From the NCBI GenBank assembly GCA_023105745.1, contig JALGQZ010000001.1, positions 41,502,082 through 41,566,081 on the forward strand: DNA of 64,000 nt, given 5' to 3'. Position 1 is the first letter of the stretch. Every line of letters starts with the position of its first letter. The position numbers and the translations under genes were made by a program. Below the pieces are notes generated by a model. It was given only the letters and a program-made list of their open reading frames with translations, had not been told where the DNA came from and did not search any database. Origin of the DNA: Austropuccinia psidii (lineage: Eukaryota > Basidiomycota > Pucciniomycetes > Pucciniales > Sphaerophragmiaceae). Below are positions 45,577 through 57,077 of the stretch, in pieces.

Positions 45577-46520
45577 TTTTATGGTGCTTGGTGGGGATTG
45601 GAGTTTATGAAAGTAAGTTCCTCTCCTGGCATGCACCTTTAAGGGGGTATTCTACCCAAATTTGTTGTAAGCATCACCTTGGCCACTTTGTGAGCACTTG
45701 TCAATTTTTTGGACAGATTCAGAAGGCCTTGCAACATAATACCCTCAAGATTTGGACCTTTCATCAAGATTTGGCCCAATCTTTTCTTTTATTTTCTCTT
45801 CTTTCTTCAATCATGCCATAAATTATCTTTCAAGACATTCATTATCAAATTCATCTTATGGCATATTTCAATTTTCATTATGGTGCTTGGTGGGGAGTGG
45901 AAGTTATGAAAGTAAGTTCCATCTCCTGGTATGCATCCCTGAGGGGTCTAATTCTTGTAAAAACATTACCTTGGCCACGCTGTGAGCATCAAATGCTTGA
46001 TTTCATCTTTCAGAATCTTTTGGCCAAAAATCAAGCAACTCACCACAAGAAGGACAACCCTCAGGCATTTTTTATTTCTTTCTTTACTCTCTTTTTCTCT
46101 CAATTCTTTTTCATTTTTATTTTTTATTTTTTATTTTTTATTTCATTTTCTTTTATTTGTATGATTTATTTTTTCATTTCTTGTTTCAAAAGCAGCAATC
46201 ATAACTCCCATATCTTGTTTGGGGAGTGAATTTATTCAATAATCAAGAGCAAACACTAGTAATGGTAAAGACCAGCTACAGATAATCCTCATCAAAATTT
46301 CTTCAAGGGTTTTTTTTAAACTTCATAACCAAGGCATCTCCAAATCACAAAAGTCGGGGAACCAGAGGCAGTGGAGTCAAATATGAATGTCAGCCTTGAA
46401 CTCATTCTTCAAGATCAAAATTGAAAGCCAAAACCCAATCAGCAAGGTGTTTATGGCAATTGACCAATCAAGGAGGGGATAAGAAGAAGATATTCAAGAA
46501 AAAAATCCATTTCATAGAAG
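45577..46520 (+). repeat. Element C 3' noncoding region with a ~300-bp duplication
   Basis: A block starting ATGGTGCTTGGTGGGGA occurs at about 45,580 and again at 45,880, each followed by AAAGTAAGTTCC, CTCCTGG and a TTGGCCAC...TGTGAGCA stretch. No gene is evident here; short open frames are AT-rich by-products. Confidence 0.6.
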
Positions 46521-46639
46521 AAAATGTTTCAAAATGGCCCAATTGGCCAGTTTCATCAAGATATGCACTTGGCACAATTGGCCATATCAGACCTCAAAAC
46601 ATCAAAACAGCCATTTTTCATCAATTCTTATCATAATAT

Positions 46640-47330
46640 GCTTATTTGTGCATATTGGGTAATTTGCGCATTTTGCGCAATTTTGCGCATTTGCGCACTT
46701 TTGCGCATTTTTGCGCAAAAGGGCCTTTTTTCTTGTCAAAAGCCTTCAAAAGGCCTTTTTGGCCAAAATCATTATAATTGCGCATTTGCGCACTTTGCGC
46801 AAAATTTGCGCATTTGCGCATTTTTGCGCATTTTGCGCAAAAATGCGCAAAATGGCCAAAACCCACTTTTAGGCCATTTTCTCACAAAAATTCAGTTTTT
46901 CCATCATTTTCACCAGTTATGCCACATATGGCATATTTGCGCATTTGCGAATTTTGCGCAAAATTTGCGCACTTTGCGCATTTTTGCGCATTTGCGCATA
47001 TTTGCGCAAAAATGCGCAAAATGGCCAAAAACCACTTTTAGGCCATTTTTTCACAATAATTCAAATTTTCCATCATTTTCACCAATTTATGCCACATATG
47101 GCATATTTGCGCATTTGCGCATTTTGCGCAAAATTTGCGCACTTTGCGCATTTTTGCGCATTTGCGCATATTTGCGCATTTTGCGCAAAAATGCGCAAAA
47201 TGGCCAAAAACCACTTTTAGGCCATTTTTTCACAATAATTCAATTTTTTCATCATTTTCACCAATTTATGCAAATATGGCATATTTGCGCATTTGCGCAT
47301 TTTTGCGCAAATTGGCCAAAAACCCATTTT
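46640..47330 (+). repeat. TTTGCGCA minisatellite in the element C 3' region
   Basis: Dozens of TTTGCGCA or TTTTGCGCA units alternate in direct and reverse arrangement (TGCGCA is its own reverse complement). Three larger units of about 170-180 bp share the marker CCACTTTTAGGCCATTTT at about 46,860, 47,030 and 47,210, and each contains TATGGCATATTTGCGCA. The array lacks stop codons in several frames, which yields long artificial frames. Confidence 0.9.
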
Positions 47331-47754
47331 TTCACATTTTCAGGGATTTTGGCCAGGACTACCCATTTAGTCCAAAATTTCAAATGTTGGCCACCTTATG
47401 CCAACACTCTAAATTCAAAATTATGATGATTTCAAGTGGTCTTGGGACAAAAAACTCAAATCAACCACCTTTTCAAAAGCCATGAGGACTCAAGAACAGT
47501 TGATGAAGACACTCAAGACAAGATTAAAGGAATTTTTATGAAGATTGAAGGCAGTTTGAATGAAACAGAGGAAATTCAGAATCAAAATCAAGGGGAAAAT
47601 ACCTACAATAGTTAAATGAAGATTGGTTTGAGTATTGATTGAAGAAGAAGTTTTAAGGGGAAAATCTTAAGGAATTGGGGAAAAGAACTGTTTGAATTGA
47701 TTGCAAGCTCATCAAGACTCACTATACTTATGGTGCTCAGAGCTCACCACTTTC

Positions 47755-47764
47755 AAGAGGGGGA
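47755..47764 (+). promoter_or_regulatory. Polypurine tract of element C
   Basis: AAGAGGGGGA lies three bases before the TGTCAC of the 3' LTR. Confidence 0.8.
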
Positions 47765-47767
47765 TAA

Positions 47768-48532
47768 TGTCACAGCCAAGGAGGCAGGGGCATTTCCAAT
47801 CATCATCAGCAAATCATTATATCATGGATACCCTTCAAAACCCAATCAGCAAGGGGGTTTCATTCAAGACTCTCCAAATACAGTTTTCATACAGGCAAGA
47901 TCCAAATACAGTTTCAAACCTCAATACAGTTTTCATACAGGCAAGACCCAAATACAGGATTCACCAAATACAGGCCTGTAATCAATACAGGCGCAAATAC
48001 CTGTATTGACTGTATAACCTGTATTGGATTCACCAATACAGGATTCAATCCCACATCCAACTTCTTCCAGCATACAGACAAGTATCTCAACACTCAAACT
48101 CCAAGGCTGGTATTTCTCACATATACCAGCCCCTCTTCACCCACCTGGGGGTTTTTCCCCCAGTTAATGAAAATAGTTGATTTATTATTTAATATTATTT
48201 TATTCTCACTTTTGGAATATTATTCTATTATTTACTAAGTTAGTCTTAGCCTTCCCTCACCTGTTCAGTAGAGTCCTGGTGGCCATATCCTTATTAATTC
48301 CTTTTCTCTTTTCTGAACAGGTTGAAACAGTGACTCAGGATTATTTGTGGTTGGCTCTTTATTATTGCTTTTGCTTTGTCTCTCTTATCTTTTATACTTA
48401 TTATTTTATGACTAGGAATTTATCCTCTTACTCCATTACTCTCATCATTTGAGTATTTCCTTTTGAGCCCTCCATAAGTAAGTCTGTTCACTGAGTGCCA
48501 GGCCCTCTTCATTTAGAAGAGCCCCTGTGACA
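47768..48532 (+). repeat. 3' LTR of element C
   Basis: This LTR is 765 bp and matches the 5' LTR with two visible substitutions. It is followed by the CATTC target duplication at 48,533-48,537. Confidence 0.93.
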
Positions 48533-50398
48533 CATTCAAGAATATAGAGGAAACATGACTATAGTTCATAAAGCAGGAAACATTCACAAGAATGCTGATG
48601 AACTTAGTAGATGGGCTTTAGCCAACACTCCTGATAACCCAGCTTATGTACCTTTGGAAGCTGAACCACAGATTCCAATTGAAGGAATTAACATAACTGA
48701 TATTGGGACTGAATTCTTTGAAGAGGTCAGAGAATCTTATAAACAAGACAAGAATTTCCATATCTTGACTTCTTTATTAGATAAAGACTGCGAAGATACA
48801 TCTTTAGTTGATGCACTTGATGAAGTTTGGAAAAATTCCTATTCTGAAGGAAGATTTCAATTGTTTGATGGGATTATTTACCATAGAACAAAACATTATT
48901 GTGTGATGACACTGTGTAGTAGATTACTTATCAATACCATTCTTCATGAATGTCATGATAGTATCTACTCTGGACACCTGTCAGAAGACAGAACACTTGA
49001 AAAAGTGAAGAACTGTGCATGGTGGCCATCTTGGAGGAAAGAAACCAGTGAATATTGCCATACCTGTGATAGATGCCAAAAAGCAAACAGGAGCACAGGC
49101 AAGAAATTTGGATTGATGATCCATATTCAAGAAACAAAATCCCCTTGGGAAGTTGTTCACATGGATTGGGTCACAGCACTTCCTCCAAGTGGTGACAGAA
49201 GTTATAATGCTTGTTTAGTCATTGTAGACAGATATAGCAAAACTCCCATATTCTTACCATATCATAAAGATGACACTGCTATGGATACAGCTCTTCTTTT
49301 ATGGAGTAGAGTTATTTCTCATACAGGATTATTTAAGAATATCATAAGTGACAGAGATCCCAAGTTCACATCTGCACTTTGGACCAATCTTCATAGATTG
49401 TTTGGGACTAAGTTATCATTCTCTACAGCATATCACCCTCAAACAGATGGGCTAGCAGAGAGGATGATTCAGACTTTAGAAGACATGATCAGGAGATTTT
49501 GTGCTTATGGATTAGAATTCAAAGACTCAGATGGCTTTACCCATGACTGGTGCACTCTGATACCTGCACTAGAATTGGCATACAAGACATCAGTCCCTTC
49601 TTCCACAGGACAAACTCTTGCTATGTTAGAGAAAGGATGGAATCCAAGACTCCCAGCAGACACACTGAGGAAAGACTTGATTGACATTCATCCTACAGCT
49701 TCCAGCTTCAAGATAATGCTTGATAAAGTGAAACATCATGCAAAACAAAGTATGGATGATGCTTTTGATTATGCAAAACAGAAGTGGGACAAGAGTCATA
49801 AAGTACCAGACTTCAAAGTAGGGGACTTAGTTTTAGTTTCAACCTTGAATTTTAATAATATCAAAGGCCCAAAGAAACTTAAAGATTCTTATGTAGGACC
49901 TTTTGTTATTGTTGCTTTATGTGGAACCAATGCAGTTCAAGTGGAATTGAGTGGTGAATTGGAAAATAAACACCCCACCTTTCCAGTCAGCTTGATAAAG
50001 CCTTATCAACCGGCTGATAAAGAATTGTTTCCTTTAAGAAACCCAACTCCTTTAAATGTACCACCTGTGGAACAGAATGAAGACAAAAAGATAAAGAAAG
50101 TCATTAAAGAAAGGAGACTTAGGGGTAAAAATCAAAGAGAATATCTTGTCAGATATAGAAAGCCAGTACATGAAGATGAATGGATGGCAGAATCAGAAAT
50201 ACCTGACTCAGATAAACTCTTAAGAAGATTTAGACATGAAAGAAGGCCACAAGCCTGAACATGTCTATAAATGTGCTTTAAATTACTTGATCTGAGTGAT
50301 GTGAAGAGGTTGGACAGTGGACATTACCCCCCTTTGGGGCCTTATTCTTTTATCACTAATAAAATTGTAGTACAATTTTATTTTTTGGTTGGAGGGAA

Positions 50399-52149
50399 GG
50401 TGAGCCTTGAGGTATATTTTACCTACCCAAATAGGCCACAATTATCTTAAAAAGAAATTTTGAATTATGCATAACTCATAAGTCATGCATATATTAAAAA
50501 TTCATCATTTCCAATTTCAGAAAGGATGAATAACTTTTTATTGAGTAAGTAAATCCATGGATTTAAGACCAGATTTGGATTCTAAACAAAAATTCACCTA
50601 GGGTAGCCCCATAGAGTGAATGAGCTCAATTTAAGTATTTGAGGTGGTAAAATGGAAAATACTTCAATACCACATCATTAATACCACATAAAAGATCCGT
50701 GAAAATTTTTGTTTTTCTTGATTTTAAGCCAAAATAATGGGAAAGTGAGAAATCCCATGTTACATATACACTAAGAATAGTGTTATGCATGTTTTGAGCA
50801 CTTAATATAATGGTATTCTTACAGGGACTTTTGGTACACCCATAGTGGATATCTCACTTTAAGCTTAAATTTCTATTTTTACGTGAAAAATAAGCAAGGG
50901 GGACAAAAGACATCAAAGAGAGCCAGGGTACCCAACTTCGGAGGCCTCAGAGGCGTGGATAGCTCCAAAGCTTGGTTCCATGGCTGAGCTTGACCCAATT
51001 GGTAAACTAAACCTCTTTGGGAACTTGGTTACCATGTCACAACTACTGTAAATCTTAAGAAAATAGCAAATAACCTGCTATTTTGACGTGCCAAGGAGGT
51101 AAAGAGCTACTTAGACTCCTGTAACCACGTCAATTCTTAATGGCTTTCCATGGATAAACCCCAAAAGAGTAATTAAAACCCTTTTTGGACCTGTATCCAT
51201 TGATTTACCTCATAGCAACCAGTGAAACACTGATATTTGCAATTCTACATAGAAATGAGGTAAAAACTTCAAAAATTCATTCAAAATACAATTCTTAATG
51301 AATCCTTCTGAAACTTTCAGGACCAATGAAGAACTATATTATCTATGGTACAACCAAAAAGAATTACAGTTTTACTAGTAAAATTCAAAGTTTACTTACA
51401 GTCCATTTTTGACCATTCTACATGAAACACTGAATCTTCAAAAATTCACAGTAATTAAAACCTGTGATGAAATTGGCAATAACATTGATAACTTTGAGAA
51501 ATCGATGATTATTTTGGAATAAAAGAAGATTTACTGATGTTACTCCTTTTATTCTTAACCATATTGGGGTTGGTAGTCACGTAAAAGCATCAAATATGTA
51601 ATTATGATAATCTTATGTGACAACCAATGATGCAATCAATAATCCAAAAAGGTTTATTGTTTTCTCACTCACTGGTTTTTCAGTTTGCTCCATGGCACGC
51701 CTCTGTGAGCTGTTGTTGACTTAAAAGAAGCCTCTTCTTGGTGTTTTTTCTGCATAATCATCATCAGCTTATTAATCATTTATATCAAAATTACCAACAA
51801 GTAAGTATTAGTTGAAACTTTTTCTTAAAGTGTTTTAATCTTTCAGAATCAATGAGAAAGACGTGAAATCATAGAAATCAACTATATATTGTTGTAATAC
51901 ATTTATAAACTCATTTTTGATCCTCTAAATCCACAATTCTACATCAAATCTCTCTATCTTATCTTTCAATAAGCTCTTTGGAATATTAGTGAGTGATTTA
52001 CTTTTAATTCTTAAAGTTTTTTCTTAAAATTAGTTTTCTTCAAGAATTATCATTATAATTATTCTTGCAAAAGATAATTATATATTAAAATAATTTTATT
52101 ATTTTAATAAAAGAAGTTTTTATTATTAAATTCTTCTTGTAATTGATTC
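50399..52149 (+). repeat. 3' LTR of B2, truncated
   Basis: It starts GGTGAGCC (the canonical T is changed to G) after the GGAGGGAA purine tract. It ends within TAATTGATTC near 52,149, where the 5' LTR continues for about 175 bp more. The sequence beyond has a different composition. Confidence 0.85.
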
Positions 52150-52993
52150 ACCAGGGCGAATCTTGTGTCAATTGTCGGCGATTGACTTCACGTCAAGCAA
52201 ACGTCAAGCAGGATAAAAGTCGAGCTCACGTCAAGCGAAAATCAAGCAAACGTTGAGCACACGTCCTACTCTTGTCTTACACCAAATCCTGTGACATCCA
52301 CCAATATTGGTTCCCCTGTGCCTTCAACTCAGATTCCTCACCACCTGATCATCCCGCAACCGTCCGATGGTTGGTAAAAACTCCACAAGACCCGCCTGTT
52401 TGCACAAACACACATCAAAGAGGTCCTTTAGCCAGCCTTGATGTAGGCGGGGGGTTTGACTTCACCAGGTCCTCCATGAAAGGACTCCTCCTGAGCGGGA
52501 TTGTCGTTTTGCAGATGACACAAGTAGAGTCCGCCCCACAATACCGCGGGTGCGGATGCGCTTGCGTGTGCATTGGCGTGTGCTGGTGCGGATGCATTTG
52601 CATTGGCGTGTGCGGGTGCGGGTGCATTGGCCTGTGTGCTTCCATGTGCGGGTGCGGGTGCGCTTGCATGTGCATTGGCCTGTGCGCTTCCGTGTGCGGG
52701 TGCGGGTGCACTTGCGTGTGCATTGGCCTGTGTGCAAGGGCCGCTTCCCCTTCCAAGATGATGATGGCGCAGTTAGAAATTTTGGATGCTGTGGAAGGTG
52801 AGTGTGTGGGTCATTTGATCATTGAAATTGCTTTATTCACACTGTACCCAATGTCAAAATAGTAAGTTCTTTGTGGCAATGTGAAATAATGGGCTTTGCT
52901 TGTCACAATGGCATGTCTCTGTCACTAAATTTTGAGGCAGTTATTTCACTAGCAACATTGCTAATGAATCTGAGAGATTTGCATTTCTGTAGA
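52150..52993. other. Gene-free segment with ACGTCAAGC repeats
   Basis: Between the broken LTR and the transposase I see no credible gene. At 52,189-52,265 the unit ACGTCAAGC or a close variant (ATCAAGC, ACGTTGAGC) recurs about five times. A GC-rich minisatellite follows at 52,545-52,737. The rest is unique sequence without recognisable signals. Confidence 0.5.
52545..52737. repeat. GC-rich minisatellite with 48-bp unit
   Basis: The clearest two units start at about 52,639 and 52,687 (CTTCC(A/G)TGTGCGGGTGCGG...). Earlier, shorter units are built from GTGTGCATTGGC and GTGCGGGTGCG. Every strand and frame is largely free of stops, so the Cys/Gly- or His/Arg-rich frames across it are probably not proteins. 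Confidence 0.8.
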
Positions 52994-55900
52994 CTAAATT
53001 TCATGTAATAACGGCTTTATCATTACAAGCAGTCCACATGACAGAACTTTGTTATCATACAATCCACAGTTACCTTCTATTTCTTCTTCAGATATAATCA
53101 AGTGTCCATCATCAAAACCAACAGCTTTATAAATATTCAGATGCGGCCAATCTGGTAAGAAATTCACATCAATCTTCAAAGTTTTTAAGATCAGAAAGTT
53201 ATTGTTCAGTATGCTAGATGGCTCAGAGACTTTAAAAATGCTATTAATAATACCAAATCGTCGTGAGTTGCCCCTCAGAAAACATATCACACTGTTGCTG
53301 ACATTTTTGGATTCAGTTGAAAATATATTGTTCCTAATATTAATGTTTGAAACTGGAAAATACCAAAGTGAGACAATCCTTGAAGTGGGAGGACTTGTGG
53401 ATTGCATGGTAGTGTCTAAGCTGATCCAATCAACTATTTCCCTTGTTGCATGAAAATTCTGTAAGTACTCAACCAGGCAATCATAATTTTCTTGGTCATG
53501 GCGGGATGGTTTGTTATATTTATGGTCATTGAACAGGGCAGGTGGCTGTGATTCGAAAAGCTGTTTTATTTCACATGGCACGGATGGGGATTTCAGGAGA
53601 GCGGAAAGGTTGGAACATTGACAGATATGTTGAAGTAAGGTTTTATCTATATCATCTATTCAGAGTTGCAAGAAGTTAATCTTATTCAGTTCAGGTGCTT
53701 AATCAATGTGAATATATTGATCTTATTAATTGACATACATATTTTGTTATTTGTTGGCATTTTTGCAAATACTCCAATCAAGCCCTCATAACCCCATGTG
53801 GCTGAGGCTTGTGCTGGGCCCCAACGTTGGGAGAGTTCGGGAATATGATCAGCAAAATGATGATTTGGTTTACTTTTCTGTTTTGGGAACAGGAGTTGAT
53901 TGGAAAGGCGGAATTTTTTCCAATGTTCAGCAAATGCAGTCGCATCTCCTATTGAAACAGTCCAACTTGTGGCAATGTTGATAGCACTAATCAAATGGAA
54001 TGTATTCTTGGTTAGTTCATTTTCAAGTTCTTCTGACTGACCCATTTTTATTTGAATGTTCGCGGATTGGTGTACATCTAATGACAACTCTTTACTGAGC
54101 ATTAAAAATGGAATATAGACCTTATATAAGAGAGCCCATTCAGCGGCTTTTAAGCTACCATGAGAGGGGGAACCCATGTTGCAACGTACTCTTGTCCATG
54201 ATGAGGGAATTATCATCTCAGATATGATTTGTCGGAGATTCTCCAGAGCCTCACCCTTGTTCTCGTGATCACTCAGTGCAGTGATATCCAATTCAGAGGG
54301 GATTTCAGAAGTGGGGATGTAATCGGCATCAAATGAAGGAATCTCCGCAGAACCACTAGATGGATGTTCTGTGTGAGGGGTGGGGAGTGGCTCATTTATT
54401 ATTTTTGCTGTGTCTCTTCTCAGGGAGCGGGCCTCTCTCAATGTAATTTTATCAAGAGAGCTGTTGGAGGTCATGGAATCTGAGTCTGAACTGTCAGTGT
54501 CATTGGATTTCCTGCGGGACCTGAGGTAAATTTTTGATTTGGACTCTGGAATGCACAATTTGAAAGTTGCATGATCCTTCAAAATTCCAAGTATTAAATT
54601 ATGCATTATGTCAAGATTAACCATTCTGGTTGCATCCCAATACGGAAGGTCTTCTAAAATTGAATATCGCACTCCATACTCAGAGAAAATTGCTTGTCTT
54701 TGTTGTGGGGTCGCCCGAAGCCATTTGGCAATGGTTGATTTATGATTTTGATATGAGTGTGTGTAGTGAAATTGAGGACCAATTTCTTCAATTTGAGCTT
54801 TGTGAATGGTGCAAAAATTACAAAAGTGGTTGCCTGAATGGGAAATAAATCCAGTAAGCTTGCGCATGGCAACCACATCCACAATGGCTGTGAGAATGGC
54901 AACACCGATAAAGGATCCTGAAGGACCTGTTGAGGTGGGTGAAAAATGGTAACCTTGCCATAGCTCTTTGAGCTTGTTGATGAGTGGCATTAATAAATAA
55001 TTCAATTGAAGGGAAGTTGGCTCCTTTGGACCAGGGATGATTCCTGCAACATAGACATTCTTTGGCTTCAATCTTTCACTTGGGGGAGATTAAGACAAAT
55101 AAGCATAATAGGTCCAATGCTGGCCAACCGGGTGGACTTTCCATGTGCATTAAACCAGTCCACATAAATGGAGAAGGCCAATGCACCAGGAATGGACATG
55201 AATGGGGGGTCATGGATATTTCTAGTGCCAGTGAAGCGTCTCCAGACCAATCCATCCCAGAAGTCACGTTTTGGGGAATCTTTGGGAGTTTGGGATTGTT
55301 GATGTTGATGCAGAATGTCCATAATTCCAGCTCGCTGGAGAAATCTGGCAAGCCAATTTTTGAATGGTTGATAAATGAAATGTTTTGTTGGTATAAGTTT
55401 TTGCTTCATGTTGGTTGTTTTTTGGGTGCGGGGTTCAAATGAAGAGATGAATTTGCCTAATGATTGTGTGCAAGGGGGATCATGATCATTTGGTCATTAT
55501 GGCGTTGACAGTGGGGTTGGTCAGTTGTGACTGATTCAGTAAGGCCATTAAGAGAGAAACATTGAGGACAACATATATAGTTTTGAATGACTGGCTCCAA
55601 TTGGAGATGTTCAAATATGGTACTCAGATCTTGAGGTATATGGAATGCAGGAATGGGGGAACCACTGGAGCTTGAGATGCTGGACTTGATCAGCAGGTTT
55701 AGCGCGGGGTTGAGAATGCGTGAAGCCCTGCGGGGTATATTATACCTTAATGATAGAATGGCAGATATTATCATTCCAAGGTCTTGTGGAGGAAGGGTTT
55801 GACTGCTGCTGTATGGTTTCTGTGCAATTGAATTGAGACCCGGTGCTGTGGAGAAGGTGCTTTGGGTCAATGGTGAATAATCAGCTGGGAATATTTGATC

Positions 55901-56116
55901 CAAAAGAAGTTGTGGGCACTCAGATCCTGATGCAGAAGTAGGGATGTTTGGAAGAGATTTGGGTGCAATGGTTGATTTGAGCTTTTTAATGTGCTGTTTA
56001 TATTGGAAAGGTGTGAAGGAAACTCCAGGCCTATCACCCTCAGGGGAAGAGTGTGTTTGAGTTGAGCAGTGTTGACACATGCATATACGCATTGAGGAAT
56101 AGCGGTGGGTTGTCAT
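52994..56116 (-). pseudogene. Tnp2-type DNA transposase (CACTA-like), two frameshifts
   Basis: It starts at ATG 56,116. The N-terminal part has Cys pairs (CMCQHC, ICCPQC). Next come a WLARFLQRAG segment, DFWDGLVW, IPGALAFSIYVDWFNAHGK and IGPIMLICLNLP, then AGIIPGPKEPTSLQLN, LTGFISHSGNHFCNFC and DATRMVNLDIMHNLILGILK, whose DxMHN motif is typical of the Tnp2 family of plant and fungal CACTA-like elements. The C-terminus after WGYEGLIGVF is reached through an 83-nt intron (53,738-53,656; GTATGT...AATAG). Two breaks occur, each at a run of five C on the coding strand (55,474-55,478 and 55,082-55,086), and each is repaired by one more C. They may be assembly errors, in which case the gene is intact. 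The role would be excision and insertion of a DNA transposon; I found no certain terminal repeats. Confidence 0.8.
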
Positions 56117-57077
56117 TATTGCAGGAATTGGGAGTACGGTTGGTTTGTGTATAGATATCTATGGCTGATGTGAAAGTGTTTAGGAGTGTTATTAATTGGA
56201 AAAGAAATTGAGTGATTCTTTATGAAGGGGGAGATGATTTTAGCCATCTGAGAATCTTATCCCATTTGCAATGGTGCGTGAGCTGCAGCTGATAAAGTGT
56301 AACATGTCTCATCTGGATGGCAGAATTGGTTACCAGTTTAGTTGGGTCAAATGCAATGCTGCTCAATGCTCATACATATTCTATTTTATTTACACATGGC
56401 GATACTGCGGTTTTGACCCTTGAGGGGTGTTCCAATAGGGATGTGTCATAATTGATTTGAGGAGATTGACATTCAAACCATGTACGCTGGCGCGCCATTG
56501 TACATGGCGTAAACCTTATTACAGACATAAAGATATAACTCTATTACATAAGGGGTTGGAGTGCAGCTAAAGTCTTGGTATTTGGTTTGAGTGCAGCAGG
56601 CTTTTAATTGGTTGGAATGTGATTTGGATTGTCTTGCCTTTCTTGAAAAGGTAATGTCTCTTTTGTGGGTAAATCCTTCATGAATATACCCTTTTACAGA
56701 TGTACAATGCTGTGGAATTTCAATGCATATATTGGCAGTTTGGATAATTCACAAAATGTGACAATGGGGAGGCGGAAATGTTACCACATATGATTACTTA
56801 TGGATGATGGGTCCCCTTTGAGATCAAGGAAATATTACATTATATGGTGGTAGGCCGTGCCGGGTGGTTTCCGGTAGAAGCGGAGGAGCTCAAGAGGAGG
56901 CAGGGAGGATTCTCCTAAAAAGAGGCTTATTGGACTTTCAGGCAACACTTAGTTCCAACTATTCATAGAATTTCTGTATTCTAAATTTGAAAAGATTTCA
57001 TCTCATATCACTCTATTTTATCATAATACTGAGGTGTTTTATCTAGTTAAAAATATTACTGTACTTTTTCGGCCCTT
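56117..57077. other. Divergent intergenic region between the transposase and the plus-strand gene
   Basis: This 961-bp region separates two head-to-head genes and probably holds both promoters. It contains a 30-bp palindrome at 56,478-56,507. I found no other gene in it. Confidence 0.5.
56478..56507. repeat. Palindrome 1 (arms CCATGTAC/GTACATGG)
   Basis: The centre TGGCGCGCCA is itself palindromic, so 13 of 15 positions per arm pair. It shares ATGTwCGsTGG with palindromes 2 and 3 near 62.2-62.4 kb. Confidence 0.7.

Larger units (their letters stand above)
38970..48532 (+). mobile_element. Element C: complete family III Ty3/gypsy retrotransposon (chromovirus type)
   Basis: This 9,563-bp element has identical-length LTRs (765 bp), a CATTC target duplication (38,965-38,969 and 48,533-48,537), a polypurine tract, a gag and an intact pol ending in a chromodomain. 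Removing C and one CATTC restores the RNase H coding sequence of B2 exactly as in B1. I saw two substitutions between the LTRs, so insertion was recent. All parts needed for mobility look intact. Confidence 0.95.
34988..50258 (+). pseudogene. B2 gag-pol, broken by stops, frameshifts and the element C insertion
   Basis: It has the same domain order as B1. Breaks seen by comparison with B1 are: GGA to TGA at 36,278-36,280 in gag; TAC to TAA at 36,701-36,703; a frameshifted stretch with a small deletion at about 36,750-36,830, before the CCHC knuckle; one extra T in a T run at 38,358-38,362 after the RT; and GAA to TAA at 38,882-38,884 in RNase H. Element C is inserted at 38,970. After C, 48,533-50,258 is open to the natural stop and encodes the end of RNase H (ADELSRW; B1 has ADGLSRW), the HHCC motif, the integrase core ([25 protein letters not shown]) and the chromodomain-like tail. 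Gag-pol cannot be made. Confidence 0.93.
32464..52149 (+). mobile_element. Element B2: decayed family I retrotransposon carrying element C
   Basis: B2 has a full 5' LTR, a gag-pol with several breaks, a 9,563-bp insertion (element C) and a 3' LTR lacking its last ~175 bp. Without C it spans about 10.1 kb. Its LTRs differ from one another at many sites, so it is older than B1. The 5' flank is CTTTG (32,459-32,463); the matching 3' flank is lost. Confidence 0.9.

Noticed and set aside
46640..47330. CRISPR-like regularly spaced repeats.
   Set aside because: Units are 8-bp palindromes and ~175-bp tandem blocks without unique spacers, in a eukaryotic retrotransposon.
46524..47426. 300-aa open frame with repeating ICAFCAFLRI segments.
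   Set aside because: It is the translation of the TTTGCGCA array, which lacks stop codons in all plus frames; three overlapping frames look equally protein-like.
52272..52862. 196-aa Cys/Gly-rich open frame, tempting as a small secreted or metal-binding protein.
   Set aside because: It starts at TTG, spans a minisatellite that is open in several frames on both strands, and has no splice or family support.
52923..52927. CACTA pentamer as a terminus of a CACTA transposon.
   Set aside because: A 5-bp match is expected by chance; I found no matching inverted partner or target duplication.
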